Assembly (NCBI GenBank): GCA_020853525.1
Contig: JADYYS010000062.1
Span: forward strand, 1 to 44,661
Direction: 5' to 3'
DNA length: 44,661 bases
DNA from: Ardenticatenales bacterium
GTDB taxonomy: Bacteria; Chloroflexota; Anaerolineae; Epilineales; Epilineaceae
Below, piece by piece: positions 16,711-25,333 of the stretch. The position numbers and the translations under genes were made by a program. Positions within the stretch are counted from its first letter, which is position 1. Each line of letters starts with the position of its first letter. The notes below the pieces were generated by a model. That model did not search any database. It saw nothing but the letters and a program-made list of their open reading frames with translations, and was not told where the DNA came from.

Positions 16711-17883
16711 CTATGGCACAGGCGCCGCCGTCGGCACCACGACGTCCGTCGGGGTCGGCGTCGGCGTGACGAGCGGGTCGGGCTCCATCGCCAGGAAGGC
16801 GCTGCGGACGAGGTTCCACTCGGCGGGCATCAGGCGAACGATCGAGGTCATGTTCTCGCCCGACGGGACGGAGTCCAGGTAGACGACGCGCTCGTCGATC
16901 GGCATGCGGTAGATGTCGCCGTCGCCGATGCGCAGCGCGATGCGCGCCAGCGACGAGATCTCCCGCGGAGTGAGGTCGGTGTCGACCGTGTCCTGCAGGG
17001 CCGGGATCAGCTTGGGCAGATCAAGGATGACGCCGGGCCGCATGCCGGCCTTTTTGATCGCGATCAGGACCTGCATCTGGCGCTTCGAGCGGTCGAGGTC
17101 GCTGGTGGAGTAGCGCGACCGGGCGTACTGGAGCGCGCGCTCCCCGTCGAGGTCGTTGGGGCCCGGCGGGAAGTCGATCGTCATGTGCCGGCAGTCGGCC
17201 GTCGGGTAGTTCTCGTCGTGCAGGCCGACGGTGGGGTCGTTGGGTGACGGCGGGACGTCGACGGTGATCGGGCCGACGGCGTCGACGATCTTCAGGAAGC
17301 CGTCGAAATCCACTCGGACGTAGCGGTGGATCGGGAGCTCGAAGTTGTCCCAGATCGTCTGCTTGGCCAGTCCAGGGCCGCCGTCCGGCTCGAAGCCCTC
17401 GGCCTCTCCCCAGTAGTGTGCCGTCGTGAGCTTCTGGCTGCCGTGGCCGGGCACGAAGACCCAGAGGTCGCGCGGCAGGTTCATCATCGTCACCTTGGCC
17501 GTCCGCGGGTCGATGCGCACGACGATCATCGTGTCCGTGCGGTTCGCGTTGGACTCCGGGTCGGCGCCCTCGCAGATGTCGCGGTCCATCCCGAGCAGCA
17601 GGATGTTCACCGGGCCGTGGCGGTCCCAGACGCCGGGGCCGGCCGCGGCGGCCGCCGCGGCGTCGGCTTCCGGCGCGACGGCGGCCGGCGTCGCGTCCGG
17701 CGGCGCAACGGGCGCGGTGCTGTCGCGCCACGACAGGCCGGCGAAGGCGACCATCGCGCCAAGCGTCACGAGCTCGGCGCCGAGGAACAGGACGACGAGC
17801 GTGAAGAGGATGCGCAGCAGCCAGCTCGAGCGTGGGCGGGCCGCCGGCGCCGGGATCGTGGGCAGCGGTCGGGTGGTGGCCAT
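16711..17883 (-). CDS. LytR-CpsA-Psr (LCP) family protein
   Basis: A 390-residue membrane protein with one N-terminal helix (WLLRILFTLVVLFLGAELVTLG, about 21-42) and an extracellular LCP domain. Conserved points are NILLLGMDRD, RTDTMIVVRIDP, MMNLPRDLWV and YARSRYSTSDLDRSKRQ; the arginines and aspartates bind polyprenyl pyrophosphate in this family. Such proteins transfer wall polymers or glycans from a lipid carrier to the cell wall. A Thr/Pro tail follows the domain. The start at 17883 is the first ATG before the helix; there is no clear SD, so the start is only moderately certain. The tRNA-Val gene lies beyond its 3' end, on the opposite strand. Confidence 0.9.
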   Translation of the reverse strand: MATTRPLPTIPAPAARPRSSWLLRILFTLVVLFLGAELVTLGAMVAFAGLSWRDSTAPVAPPDATPAAVAPEADAAAAAAAGPGVWDRHGPVNILLLGMDRDICEGADPESNANRTDTMIVVRIDPRTAKVTMMNLPRDLWVFVPGHGSQKLTTAHYWGEAEGFEPDGGPGLAKQTIWDNFELPIHRYVRVDFDGFLKIVDAVGPITVDVPPSPNDPTVGLHDENYPTADCRHMTIDFPPGPNDLDGERALQYARSRYSTSDLDRSKRQMQVLIAIKKAGMRPGVILDLPKLIPALQDTVDTDLTPREISSLARIALRIGDGDIYRMPIDERVVYLDSVPSGENMTSIVRLMPAEWNLVRSAFLAMEPDPLVTPTPTPTDVVVPTAAPVP

Positions 17884-17991
17884 GGGAACCTGGTCGGCGG
17901 CGAGCGGCTTCCGCGCGGGTGCGGCGATCACGCACAGGGATGTCGGAGCCGGAGGAAACGGGCGGGGCGTTGTTGGACCTAGGGCCGGGCG

Positions 17992-17997
17992 AGTATA
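17992..17997 (-). promoter_or_regulatory. -10 box of the LCP gene
   Basis: TATACT on the minus strand lies about 110 bases before the LCP start, in the divergent gap with the GAF gene. The -35 is not clear. Confidence 0.35.
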
Positions 17998-18061
17998 GCA
18001 TACGGGGTCGGCCTCTTCGGTCGTCCCAAACCGCCGCGCGGTCGCGCGATGAGGAATCTCC

Positions 18062-18613
18062 ATGACACCCCAACCTGAGCTGGCCGGTGCGGAAGGCGGT
18101 GCCAACGCCCTGCTGGCCTACCTGGACGCGCAGCGCGCCGATCGTGCGGCGGCCTGGCCCGAGGTGCTGGCAACGACCGTCGTCTCGTTGACTGCGCAGT
18201 TCCCGCACTTCCATTGGACCGGCATCTATCTGGTGCGGGACGATGTCCTCCACCTCGGCCCGTTCGTCGGCCACCCGACGGAGCACGTCGCCATCCCGGT
18301 GGGTGAAGGGATCTGCGGCGCAGCGGTGCAGCAGCGTGCCACCATCGTCGTCGACGACGTGGCCGCCGACCCGCGCTACCTGGCATGCTTCGCCTCGACG
18401 CGGAGCGAGATCGTCGTGCCGATCCTCGCGCCGGACGGCAGCGCGATCGGCGAGATCGACGTCGACAGTGACCAGCCGGCGGCGTTCACAGCGACGGATC
18501 GGTCCTACCTCGAGCGCGTCGCCGAGCGGCTGGCCCACCTGGCGCCGCCTGCCGGCGACGCCGCGACGGTGCCCGCGCTCAACCTCGCCCGGGCCGAACG
18601 GGCCGCGCCGTGA
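18062..18613 (+). CDS. GAF-domain protein of the free methionine-(R)-sulfoxide reductase type
   Basis: The 183-residue protein is one GAF domain that follows the fRMsr pattern: FHWTGIYLVRDDVLHLGPFVG, IPVGEGICGAAV, VVDDVAADPRYLACFASTRSEIVVPI and IGEIDVDSD. Known fRMsr enzymes reduce free Met-R-sulfoxide with thioredoxin and use three cysteines (Escherichia coli 84, 94, 118). Here Cys85 and Cys109 keep the spacing of 94 and 118, but the position equal to Cys84 is His75. The enzyme may work with two cysteines or may have lost activity. GAGGAA lies five bases before the ATG. The gene is 37 bases before obg and probably co-transcribed. Confidence 0.75.
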   Translation: MTPQPELAGAEGGANALLAYLDAQRADRAAAWPEVLATTVVSLTAQFPHFHWTGIYLVRDDVLHLGPFVGHPTEHVAIPVGEGICGAAVQQRATIVVDDVAADPRYLACFASTRSEIVVPILAPDGSAIGEIDVDSDQPAAFTATDRSYLERVAERLAHLAPPAGDAATVPALNLARAERAAP

Positions 18614-18650
18614 GCGGTCACTTGCGGCACACCCGATTCGAGGGCCAATC

Positions 18651-19919
18651 GTGTTCCTAGACGAAGCGACGATCGACGTCGAGGGCGGCGACGGCGGCAA
18701 CGGTGCCGTGGCGTTCCGCCGCGAGAAGTTCGTGCCGCGCGGGGGTCCGAACGGCGGACACGGTGGGAAGGGCGGCGACGTGATCCTCGTGGCCGACGAG
18801 AACCAGAACACGCTGTACAGCTTTCGCTTCACGCAGCGCCACGCCGGCGGCCGCGGCGGGCACGGCGGCGGACACGACCGTCACGGCAAGAACGGCGAAG
18901 CGCTCCGCCTGGCCGTGCCGTGCGGGACCGTGGTCTGGGATGCCGACACCGGCGAGCTGATCGGCGACCTCGTGACCCACGGCCAGACGCTGACGGTGGC
19001 CAAGGGCGGGCGGGGCGGGCGCGGCAACAGCGCCTTCAAGAGCCCGACGCACCAGGCGCCGCGCGAGGCCGAGAACGGCGAGCCGGGTCAGAAGCGGCGG
19101 ATCCGGCTCGACCTCAAGCTGATCGCCGAGGTCGGGATCATCGGCCTGCCGAACGCCGGCAAGAGCACGCTGCTGGCGGCGGTGACGGCGGCCGAGCCCA
19201 AGATCGCCGACTACCCGTTCACGACGCTCGTCCCGAACCTCGGCGTGGCGGACATCGGCTACGACACGCTCGTCCTCGCGGACATCCCGGGCCTGATCGA
19301 AGGCGCCAGCGAAGGCGCCGGGCTGGGCGACCGCTTCCTGCGCCATGTGGAGCGCACGCGGCTGCTCCTCCATCTGGTCGACGGCAGTGCGGCGGATCCG
19401 GTGGCCGATTACCGGACGATCAACGCCGAGCTGGCCGCCTCGAGCCCTGCGCTGGCGGCCCGCCCGCAGGTGGTGGCCGTCACCAAGCTCGACCTGCCGG
19501 ATGTCGAGGACCGCCTTCCGGAGCTGCGCGACGCCCTGACCGCCGCCGGCGCCACGGACGTCCACGGGATCAGCGCGCTGACGATGATCGGTGTCGACGA
19601 CGTGCTGCGCCACGTCCACCGCCTGGTGCGGTCGCTGCCGCCGCCCGAGGTGGCCGCGCCCTCCATCCCGGTCCTCCGCCCCGGCGCCGTGGACGAGCAA
19701 GCGTTCACCGTGCGGCGCGACAAGGACGGGGCGTGGCGCGTGGCCGGCGTACGGGTCGAGCGCATCGCGGCGATGACGAACTTTCAGAATGACGACGCGG
19801 TCGAGCGCTTCCAGCGGATCCTGCAGGCGGACGGGGTGCTGGACATACTGCGCGAGCACGGGGTGGGGGAGGGGGACATGGTGCGGTTTGGGGAGGTGGA
19901 GTTGGAGTGGACGGATTAG
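18651..19919 (+). CDS. obg: GTPase Obg/CgtA
   Basis: The 422-residue ribosome-associated GTPase has all three parts of the family. The Gly-rich Obg fold covers about residues 1-158 (VEGGDGGNGAVAFRREKFVPRGGP, KGGRGGRGN). The G domain has G1 GLPNAGKST, G3 DIPGLIEGA and G4 TKLD. The C-terminal OCT domain (FTVRRDKDGAWRVAGVRVER...) covers about 350-422. It acts in late 50S assembly and stress control. The start is a GTG at 18651, because conserved sequence begins VFLDEATIDV; no ATG fits. It follows the GAF gene closely. The stop is 10 bases from the stop of the convergent glycosyltransferase gene. Confidence 0.96.
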   Translation: MFLDEATIDVEGGDGGNGAVAFRREKFVPRGGPNGGHGGKGGDVILVADENQNTLYSFRFTQRHAGGRGGHGGGHDRHGKNGEALRLAVPCGTVVWDADTGELIGDLVTHGQTLTVAKGGRGGRGNSAFKSPTHQAPREAENGEPGQKRRIRLDLKLIAEVGIIGLPNAGKSTLLAAVTAAEPKIADYPFTTLVPNLGVADIGYDTLVLADIPGLIEGASEGAGLGDRFLRHVERTRLLLHLVDGSAADPVADYRTINAELAASSPALAARPQVVAVTKLDLPDVEDRLPELRDALTAAGATDVHGISALTMIGVDDVLRHVHRLVRSLPPPEVAAPSIPVLRPGAVDEQAFTVRRDKDGAWRVAGVRVERIAAMTNFQNDDAVERFQRILQADGVLDILREHGVGEGDMVRFGEVELEWTD

Positions 19920-19929
19920 GCTGCCGGCA

Positions 19930-22080
19930 TCACCGGCGCAGGACATCGAGCGGCCAGATCGGCAGCCACGGTTCGCCGCAGCCGCTGACCTCAACGAGAT
20001 GGCGATGTCCCGTGTCATCGATCCACAGCGAGGCTCGGACTCGGCGCCGGGGCGATACGTCTGTGACGTTTGCCGTGGCCGACATCGTCCAATCGGCGCG
20101 GTAGTAGCCGTCGCCAGGGTCGACCGTGCTGACGACCTTCATCTGGCAGGCTGTGAAGGTCGAACCGTCGGGTGCTTTGGCGAGCGAGGTCCGCGTTTCG
20201 GGCATCGGAAACAGGGTCGCGTTGACGATTTCGCCTGCGTACGCGCGCCGCGCGGGGCGGAAACCGATCGTTAACATGTTGGGGAAGCGTGCCCGTCGCA
20301 GTGCCGGATCGCTGTGGAGGAGCGTCGCACCGGGCCAGCGCGCGCTGAGCGCTCGGACGGCCGGCTCGCGGTCGTCGCGAGCGAACAGGTGGAGCGCGTC
20401 CGCGCCATACCCCTCCGACAGCACCCGCTTCAATCGCCCCGCCAGCCACGCCTCGACCTCGTCCTTCGGATCCTGCAAATCGCGCCCATACTCGACGAGC
20501 CACACCCGCGGATGCGCGTCGACAATCCCATCAAGCTTCGCCTGCCAGTCGTCGTGACCCGCCAACGTCTCGCTGCCGCGGTCGGGGAACAGGACGACGG
20601 GCGGCCGATCGGCCCATCGTGGCGGCGCGTCCGCCGGGAACTCGTAGCGCGGGTTGCCCAGCGGCTGCTCCCAAGCCCGATCGTAGTGGTACAGCCACAG
20701 CGGGTAGCGGTTGCCGCTGACGAGCAGGACGACGTCGCCGGGCTCGGCCTGGCTCCAGACGGCTAGGGCCATCGTCGGGATGGTGTCGGTGGCGCGGCGG
20801 GGGGCGTAATAGGCGGGGAGGTGGACGAGCGAGGGGGCGAGCACGAGGATCGCCAGTCCCCAGGCAGAGCGGTGCCGAGTGGCCGCGCGGGCGATGATCG
20901 CAGCCACCACGACCAGGGCGGGGGCCGCGAAGGGCGCGAAGTAGCGCGCTTCGACGTTCGGGCTGTAGAAGAAGGAGCGGGGTTGGGTGATGGCCCAGAT
21001 GGACAGGGGGGGGATGAGGAGGAGGGCGACGAGGACGGGGAGGACGGGGAGGACGGTCGGCAGGGGAGAAGGATGACCGACGCGCTGCGTGACCAGCCAG
21101 GCGATGGCGATGGCGATGGCGAATGCGGCGACCCAAGGCCAGGCGCTGTCGATATCCGTCGACACTCCGGTCGCCAACAACGTCAGCCACAGTTTGACGG
21201 TGAACCACAGGCTTGGCCCTTCCTGGACGACCCGCCATGACGACATCCGCCCGCCCGCGTAGATCGCCCACGGCGCGAACGCGACAAGCACAGCAACCTG
21301 TGCCAGCGACCATTCGACGATCCGCCGCCAAGGTTCCTGCCCCTCCACCAGACTGGTCGATGGGGTCCCCGCGGCACCCTCGGTGCGGTGGGGTTCGGGA
21401 GAAGGTCGGGGGGTGAGGGCCTTGGGGCGCCGGTTCGCAATTGCCGACGGCAACACGAATCGACGCGCGACACGCCGCCCCATCAATGCCCATCCGACGA
21501 CAACGTTCAGCGCCACCAGTCCCGCCCCCGCCAAGTACACGCTGTGCAGCGCCCCCGTTGCCCCGACGACATACAACGCCAGATCCCATCGCGCCCTGCC
21601 CCGCCTCCGCCCTTCCAACCACCGCAGCATCCCCAACGTCGCCGCCATCAAGCACGCCCCCGCCAGCGCGTACATCCGCAGCTCCATCGACCACCACACC
21701 AGGAAGCGGGACGTGGCGACGGCGGCGACGGCCAACACGCCGCCCGACGTGCCGGCCAGGCGCCGACCGAGGGGCCACGCGAGGGCGGTCAGCACGACGC
21801 CCGTGAACACGACGACCAGTCGCAGCGCGAACGGATCGTCGCCCACCAGGCGCAGCCAGAGCCGGAGGGACCAGAAGAACAGGGGCGGATGGACATCGCC
21901 CGCGGTCCAGCGCGTGGCCTCGGCGATGCCCTGGCGTGTCGCCCAGACCGCCAGTCCCTCGTCCCACCAGATGTCGGCGTCGGCCAGACGGAAGATGCGC
22001 AGCGCAACGGCGACGAGCAGCAGCGCAACGACCACCCACCGTGCCGCATCGGCGCGCGCGCCGCGGCCGCGGTCACTCAT
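19930..22080 (-). CDS. GT39/ArnT-like membrane glycosyltransferase
   Basis: The 716-residue integral membrane protein has about ten hydrophobic segments and the N-terminal motif ADIWWDEGLAVWATR, with VHPPLFFWSLRLW in the following loop, typical of PMT/ArnT (GT-C) enzymes that use lipid-linked sugars. The catalytic acidic residue of this fold is the aspartate or glutamate of WWDEG. The last 200 residues are soluble (VVLFPDRGSETLAGHDD...). Residues of about 240-280 form a Pro/Thr-rich stretch encoded by an interspersed repeat (21328-21432). The start ATG overlaps the TGA of the glycoside-hydrolase-like gene (ATGA), so the two are coupled and likely act on the same glycan. The stop sits 10 bases from the obg stop. 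Confidence 0.82.
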   Translation of the reverse strand: MSDRGRGARADAARWVVVALLLVAVALRIFRLADADIWWDEGLAVWATRQGIAEATRWTAGDVHPPLFFWSLRLWLRLVGDDPFALRLVVVFTGVVLTALAWPLGRRLAGTSGGVLAVAAVATSRFLVWWSMELRMYALAGACLMAATLGMLRWLEGRRRGRARWDLALYVVGATGALHSVYLAGAGLVALNVVVGWALMGRRVARRFVLPSAIANRRPKALTPRPSPEPHRTEGAAGTPSTSLVEGQEPWRRIVEWSLAQVAVLVAFAPWAIYAGGRMSSWRVVQEGPSLWFTVKLWLTLLATGVSTDIDSAWPWVAAFAIAIAIAWLVTQRVGHPSPLPTVLPVLPVLVALLLIPPLSIWAITQPRSFFYSPNVEARYFAPFAAPALVVVAAIIARAATRHRSAWGLAILVLAPSLVHLPAYYAPRRATDTIPTMALAVWSQAEPGDVVLLVSGNRYPLWLYHYDRAWEQPLGNPRYEFPADAPPRWADRPPVVLFPDRGSETLAGHDDWQAKLDGIVDAHPRVWLVEYGRDLQDPKDEVEAWLAGRLKRVLSEGYGADALHLFARDDREPAVRALSARWPGATLLHSDPALRRARFPNMLTIGFRPARRAYAGEIVNATLFPMPETRTSLAKAPDGSTFTACQMKVVSTVDPGDGYYRADWTMSATANVTDVSPRRRVRASLWIDDTGHRHLVEVSGCGEPWLPIWPLDVLRR
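21328..21432. repeat. In-frame interspersed-repeat insertion inside the glycosyltransferase gene
   Basis: On the minus strand this segment encodes KALTPRPSPEPHRTEG and TSLVEGQEPWRR. Low-complexity translations like LTPRPSP are the usual signature of bacterial interspersed repeats of the CCCTCACCCCC...CTCTCCC kind. The DNA has palindromic parts such as CACCCTCGGTG near its middle. It keeps the reading frame and falls between membrane segments, so the protein can tolerate it. Other copies are not visible in this window. Confidence 0.5.
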
Positions 22081-24413
22081 GCCGCGGCGGCGCGCGCGAT
22101 CGTGCGGCGGCGGAAGCGGCGGAAGGCCAGCACGGCGGCCACTGCGCCCGCGAGGTACAGCGCCCAGCGCAGCAGCCCGAGCTTGAGCGGCCTGAGCGGG
22201 TCCGGTGGATCGGGCGCGGTGATCCGCACTTCGTCCAGCGGCAACTCGCCCGCGTCGACGCGGAGGATGACGCTGTGGTCGCCGAACGGCAGGTCGTCCT
22301 CCCCATACTCCGCCTCGCCGGGGGCGATCGTGACCGTGCGCGTAACGCTGTCGCGGAAGACGAACAGCGTGATCGGGCCGGTCAGCGGCACCGTCGCGGA
22401 CAGCGATGCGGACGGGGCGAGGTCGGCGGCCACCGTCGCGGTGACGGGGAGCGTGGGCGTCGGGGCGGAGCGCGTTGGGGTCACGGCCGCGGTGGACGTT
22501 ATGGCGAGCGTCGCGGTGGTGGCCGCGGTCGAGGTGGTGGCGAGCGTGACGGTCGTGGCGAGCGTCGATGTGGTCGCGCGCGTGGTCGTTGCAGGAGGCG
22601 ATGGCGCGATGCTGGGCACCAGGGTGGCGCGGTCGACGATGGCGCGTGCCGTCAGGAGCGGCGCCGGTGGCGGCGCCGTCGTCGCGCCCTGCGCGTGTGC
22701 GACCGCGGGCCAGGCGTGTCGTGCTCGGCCCTGTTTGCCATCGACCTCGTCGACCTCGTCGTCCTGCGGCGCCGTGCCGCGGCTGTACGGGTCGAGAACG
22801 AGGCGCCAGCCCGTGCCGCGGAAGCTGAAGTTGAGCTCGGCGCTCGTGCTCCCGTGGCGCGTGGCCAGGCCGAGATCCGTTTCGGACGGATCGCGCCAAG
22901 GGCCGGAGTAGAACAGGGCCGGGTCGATGACCGCGTGGCGGCCGCGCATCAGCCGCGGCGAGCGTCGCCCGATCTCCTTCACGGCGGCGTAGGCCGGCAG
23001 CTCGGTCCAGTCGGGTTCCAGGAGCCGGAACCAGCCCTCCGGGCGACTGTGCCACTCGCGATCCGGCCGCCGCAGGAACCACAGGCAGGCGACGCCGACG
23101 AACGGCCATTCGTCCTGGAGTCGCTCGTACGCATCGCGGGTGTATTCGGCGCGCAGCGCCTCGGTGACGCGGCCGTAGGTGGCCGGGAACGGTGTGCCGT
23201 CCTCGGCCGCCTCCGGCGGGCTGTCCCAGCCGAACTCGGTCAGCCAGATCGGCGTCGCCTCGTCGCCGTGGCGGACCATGATGTCGCGCAGCAGGAGCAC
23301 GCGGCTGAAGTTCGTGCGGTCGGCGCTGGCGCGGCGGTCGGTCGGGCCCGTCCAGAGGCCGAAGCCCTGGGCGCCGAGAACGTCGAAGCCTTCCTCGAAG
23401 TAGCCGTTGGGGTACGCGGCAGCGTCGACGTCCTCGAGCTCGTACAGATCCCGGAGGAAGTCCAAGTCGCTGACGTTGCGATCTGACTGCTCGGTCGTCG
23501 GCGAGAGCGCGGCGCTGACGACGACGACGTCGTTGCAGACCGAGCGCGCGGCGGCGGCGGCGGTATTCAGGAGCTTGGCGTATCCGGCCGGATCGGGTTT
23601 TCTCTCGCCCCACTCGGGGTAGATGTTCGGTTCGTTCCAGATCTGGTAGTAGCGCACCCGCCCGCAATAGCGCCCCGCCACCGCCTTGACGAAGTTGGCA
23701 TAGTCCGCCAGATCGCTCGGCGGGCCCATCCGCGCCTCGCCCTCGGCCGCCACGTCGGCGTACGCCCAGTCGGGCGGATTGTCGAGGCGGACCAGCAGCT
23801 GAACGTCGTACACATCCGACCAGTGGACGATCCGGTCGTACTTGTCCCAGGCGGGGCGCGCCGGATCATTGCGTCGGTCCTCGAAGTCGCCCCGGGCATG
23901 GATCTCGATGTCCTCCCACGGGAACTGCTGCCGAGCCCAGCCGATCCCGGCTGCGCGCATCCGCTCGAATGAACGCTTGACCACTTCCTCGTCCGGCTCG
24001 AGCTGCAGGAACGTGTTCACGCCATAGGGGCTGACGGACAAGTGGTCGATCGGGGCGTCCGGCGCCAGCTGAAGCCGCGGCTGTGTGAGCTGGAGCATCG
24101 CCAACGCCCCGACGCCCTTGACGCCTTCGACGAGCGACTCCTCGCCGGTCACCGTTTTGAACCACGCCCGCGACTCCGGCTTGAGCGCCCAGCGCACCAC
24201 CCGCCCGCCGACGATGACAAGCGCGATGGCCAACGCCGCCTCGATGACCTTCGGCTGCCGTGCCATGCGCACCGCCCTGCGGAACGCGTCCGGCGCCTCG
24301 TCGACGAGCGCATCCACGCGCGCCCGGTACACGGCCAGCCAGCGCTCGAGCCGATCGGCCCATGCGCCGGCGTCTGCCGGCGTGCGGCGGGGGCGGCGCG
24401 GGTCGGGCATCAT
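22077..24413 (-). CDS. Membrane glycoside-hydrolase-like protein (GH39-like) with Thr-rich stalk
   Basis: The 778-residue product starts with a membrane helix (VIEAALAIALVIVGGRVVRW, about 55-74), then a TIM barrel from about 125 to 500. IWNEPN gives the acid/base Glu261 and WLTEFGWD gives the nucleophile Glu393, the GH39/GH5-like clan A pair. Residues of roughly 600-680 are Thr/Ala/Val repeats (TTSTLATTVTLATTSTAATT) made by a degenerate DNA tandem repeat. A C-terminal helix (WALYLAGAVAAVLAFRRF) and an Arg-rich end follow, so it may span the membrane twice with the hydrolase outside. It is coupled to the GT-C glycosyltransferase by an ATGA overlap. The two in-frame start codons MM at 24413 and 24410 cannot be separated. 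Confidence 0.77.
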   Translation of the reverse strand: MMPDPRRPRRTPADAGAWADRLERWLAVYRARVDALVDEAPDAFRRAVRMARQPKVIEAALAIALVIVGGRVVRWALKPESRAWFKTVTGEESLVEGVKGVGALAMLQLTQPRLQLAPDAPIDHLSVSPYGVNTFLQLEPDEEVVKRSFERMRAAGIGWARQQFPWEDIEIHARGDFEDRRNDPARPAWDKYDRIVHWSDVYDVQLLVRLDNPPDWAYADVAAEGEARMGPPSDLADYANFVKAVAGRYCGRVRYYQIWNEPNIYPEWGERKPDPAGYAKLLNTAAAAARSVCNDVVVVSAALSPTTEQSDRNVSDLDFLRDLYELEDVDAAAYPNGYFEEGFDVLGAQGFGLWTGPTDRRASADRTNFSRVLLLRDIMVRHGDEATPIWLTEFGWDSPPEAAEDGTPFPATYGRVTEALRAEYTRDAYERLQDEWPFVGVACLWFLRRPDREWHSRPEGWFRLLEPDWTELPAYAAVKEIGRRSPRLMRGRHAVIDPALFYSGPWRDPSETDLGLATRHGSTSAELNFSFRGTGWRLVLDPYSRGTAPQDDEVDEVDGKQGRARHAWPAVAHAQGATTAPPPAPLLTARAIVDRATLVPSIAPSPPATTTRATTSTLATTVTLATTSTAATTATLAITSTAAVTPTRSAPTPTLPVTATVAADLAPSASLSATVPLTGPITLFVFRDSVTRTVTIAPGEAEYGEDDLPFGDHSVILRVDAGELPLDEVRITAPDPPDPLRPLKLGLLRWALYLAGAVAAVLAFRRFRRRTIARAAAA

Positions 24414-24519
24414 GCGACCACCGTCGTACGGGGGAACGGTGCGTCCGTCATCGGATCACGCCAAGGTTCGCACATGGGATCGTACGTGGGATCGCTCAGG
24501 GAGACGTGCAGGGAAACGT

Positions 24520-24849
24520 TCATGCAATGTCGACGAACGACAGTACGACGGGTACCGATCCCGAGAAGGCCAGCAACAGCGCGATCTGACGGGTGTCGGA
24601 ACGCCGCGCGAAGATGAGCCCGAGGATGCCGACCACAGGGACGGCGATCTTGGCGGCCAGGAACACCGCGGGTTGGGTGACCACGACGTCCCGCTGCGCG
24701 AGCAGGACGTAGAGGGCCAGGACCGCGGCGGCCATCCCCAACCGGCCAAGCCACGTCCGGCCGCCGGCCGAGGCGGCCATCAGCGCGGCCAGGACCGCCT
24801 CGTAGACATACCAGCCGCACAGGAATTGTTCCAAGCGGTTCGACCTCAT
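24520..24849 (-). CDS. Small integral membrane protein of unknown function
   Basis: The 109-residue protein has about four membrane helices (LCGWYVYEAVLAALMAAS, LGRLGMAAAVLALYVLLA, PAVFLAAKIAVPVVGILGLIFA, QIALLLAFSGSVPVVLSFV). I do not recognise the family. The start at 24849 (MRSNRLEQFL) is preferred to an upstream in-frame start because the protein becomes hydrophobic right after it. A -10-like TATCCT on the minus strand (24878-24883) lies 30 bases upstream. The gene lies 5' of the glycoside-hydrolase-like gene, about 105 bases away, and opposite rpsU. Confidence 0.55.
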   Translation of the reverse strand: MRSNRLEQFLCGWYVYEAVLAALMAASAGGRTWLGRLGMAAAVLALYVLLAQRDVVVTQPAVFLAAKIAVPVVGILGLIFARRSDTRQIALLLAFSGSVPVVLSFVDIA

Positions 24850-24971
24850 CGGTACACTTTCCGCCGCGCGTCGGCGGAGGATAGTCGAAGGCGGCCGGGC
24901 GGCACAAGTCCGCGGGCGGCGCCCGGCCGCCGCGACGGGCGTGGGCGGCATCGGCGCGCCGTGCACTGAAA

Positions 24972-25001
24972 CTGGCGGCCCGCGAGGCTGCGTGCTAGAC
25001 T
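24972..25001 (+). promoter_or_regulatory. Promoter of rpsU
   Basis: TAGACT (24996-25001) is a good -10; CTGGCG (24972-24977) is a weak -35 at 18 bases. The leader to the ATG is about 32 bases. Confidence 0.4.
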
Positions 25002-25040
25002 CGACGTTCGGCAACCAGCCAGGGAAGGGGGTGATGGCAC

Positions 25041-25244
25041 ATGTCTGTTGATTCGCGGCCCGGCGAAAGCTTCGAGGGTCTCTTGAAGCGCTTCCGCAAG
25101 GAGGTCGCCAAGTCCCGCATTCTCAGCACGTACCGCCGCAAGCGGTGGTTCACCCCGCCGAGCGAGGAGCGCCGTCTGGCCAAGAAGAAGGCCGAACGCC
25201 GCGCCCGCCGCCGCGCGCTCCGGGCGAACCGGACGACGCGCTAG
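25041..25244 (+). CDS. rpsU: Ribosomal protein bS21
   Basis: The 67-residue basic protein matches bS21: GESFEGLLKRFRKEVAKSRIL followed by YRRKRWFTPPSEER and an Arg/Lys-rich tail. It sits on the 30S platform near the anti-SD and helps initiation. The SD here is unusually strong: GGGGGTGAT with five bases to the ATG, complementary to the anti-SD over most of its length. A perfect 11-bp hairpin 20 bases after the stop ends a single-gene transcript. Confidence 0.95.
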   Translation: MSVDSRPGESFEGLLKRFRKEVAKSRILSTYRRKRWFTPPSEERRLAKKKAERRARRRALRANRTTR

Positions 25245-25263
25245 CGTAGGGAAGAGACATAGG

Positions 25264-25290
25264 TAAGGGCGCCCGCGAGGGGCGCCCTTA
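25264..25290 (+). terminator. Hairpin terminator of rpsU
   Basis: TAAGGGCGCCC (25264-25274) and GGGCGCCCTTA (25280-25290) are perfect 11-bp arms around loop GCGAG. A downstream T-run is absent apart from the TTA end of the stem. Confidence 0.75.
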
Positions 25291-25333
25291 CTCGTTAACT
25301 CGCAGTGGCGACGTCTTGCGGTCGACGAGCCTT

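Noticed and set aside
22480-22600. Tandem repeat as a separate mobile element
   Set aside because: The repeated GAGCGT(G/C)GCGGTGG-like units encode the Thr-rich stalk in frame, so they are part of the coding sequence.
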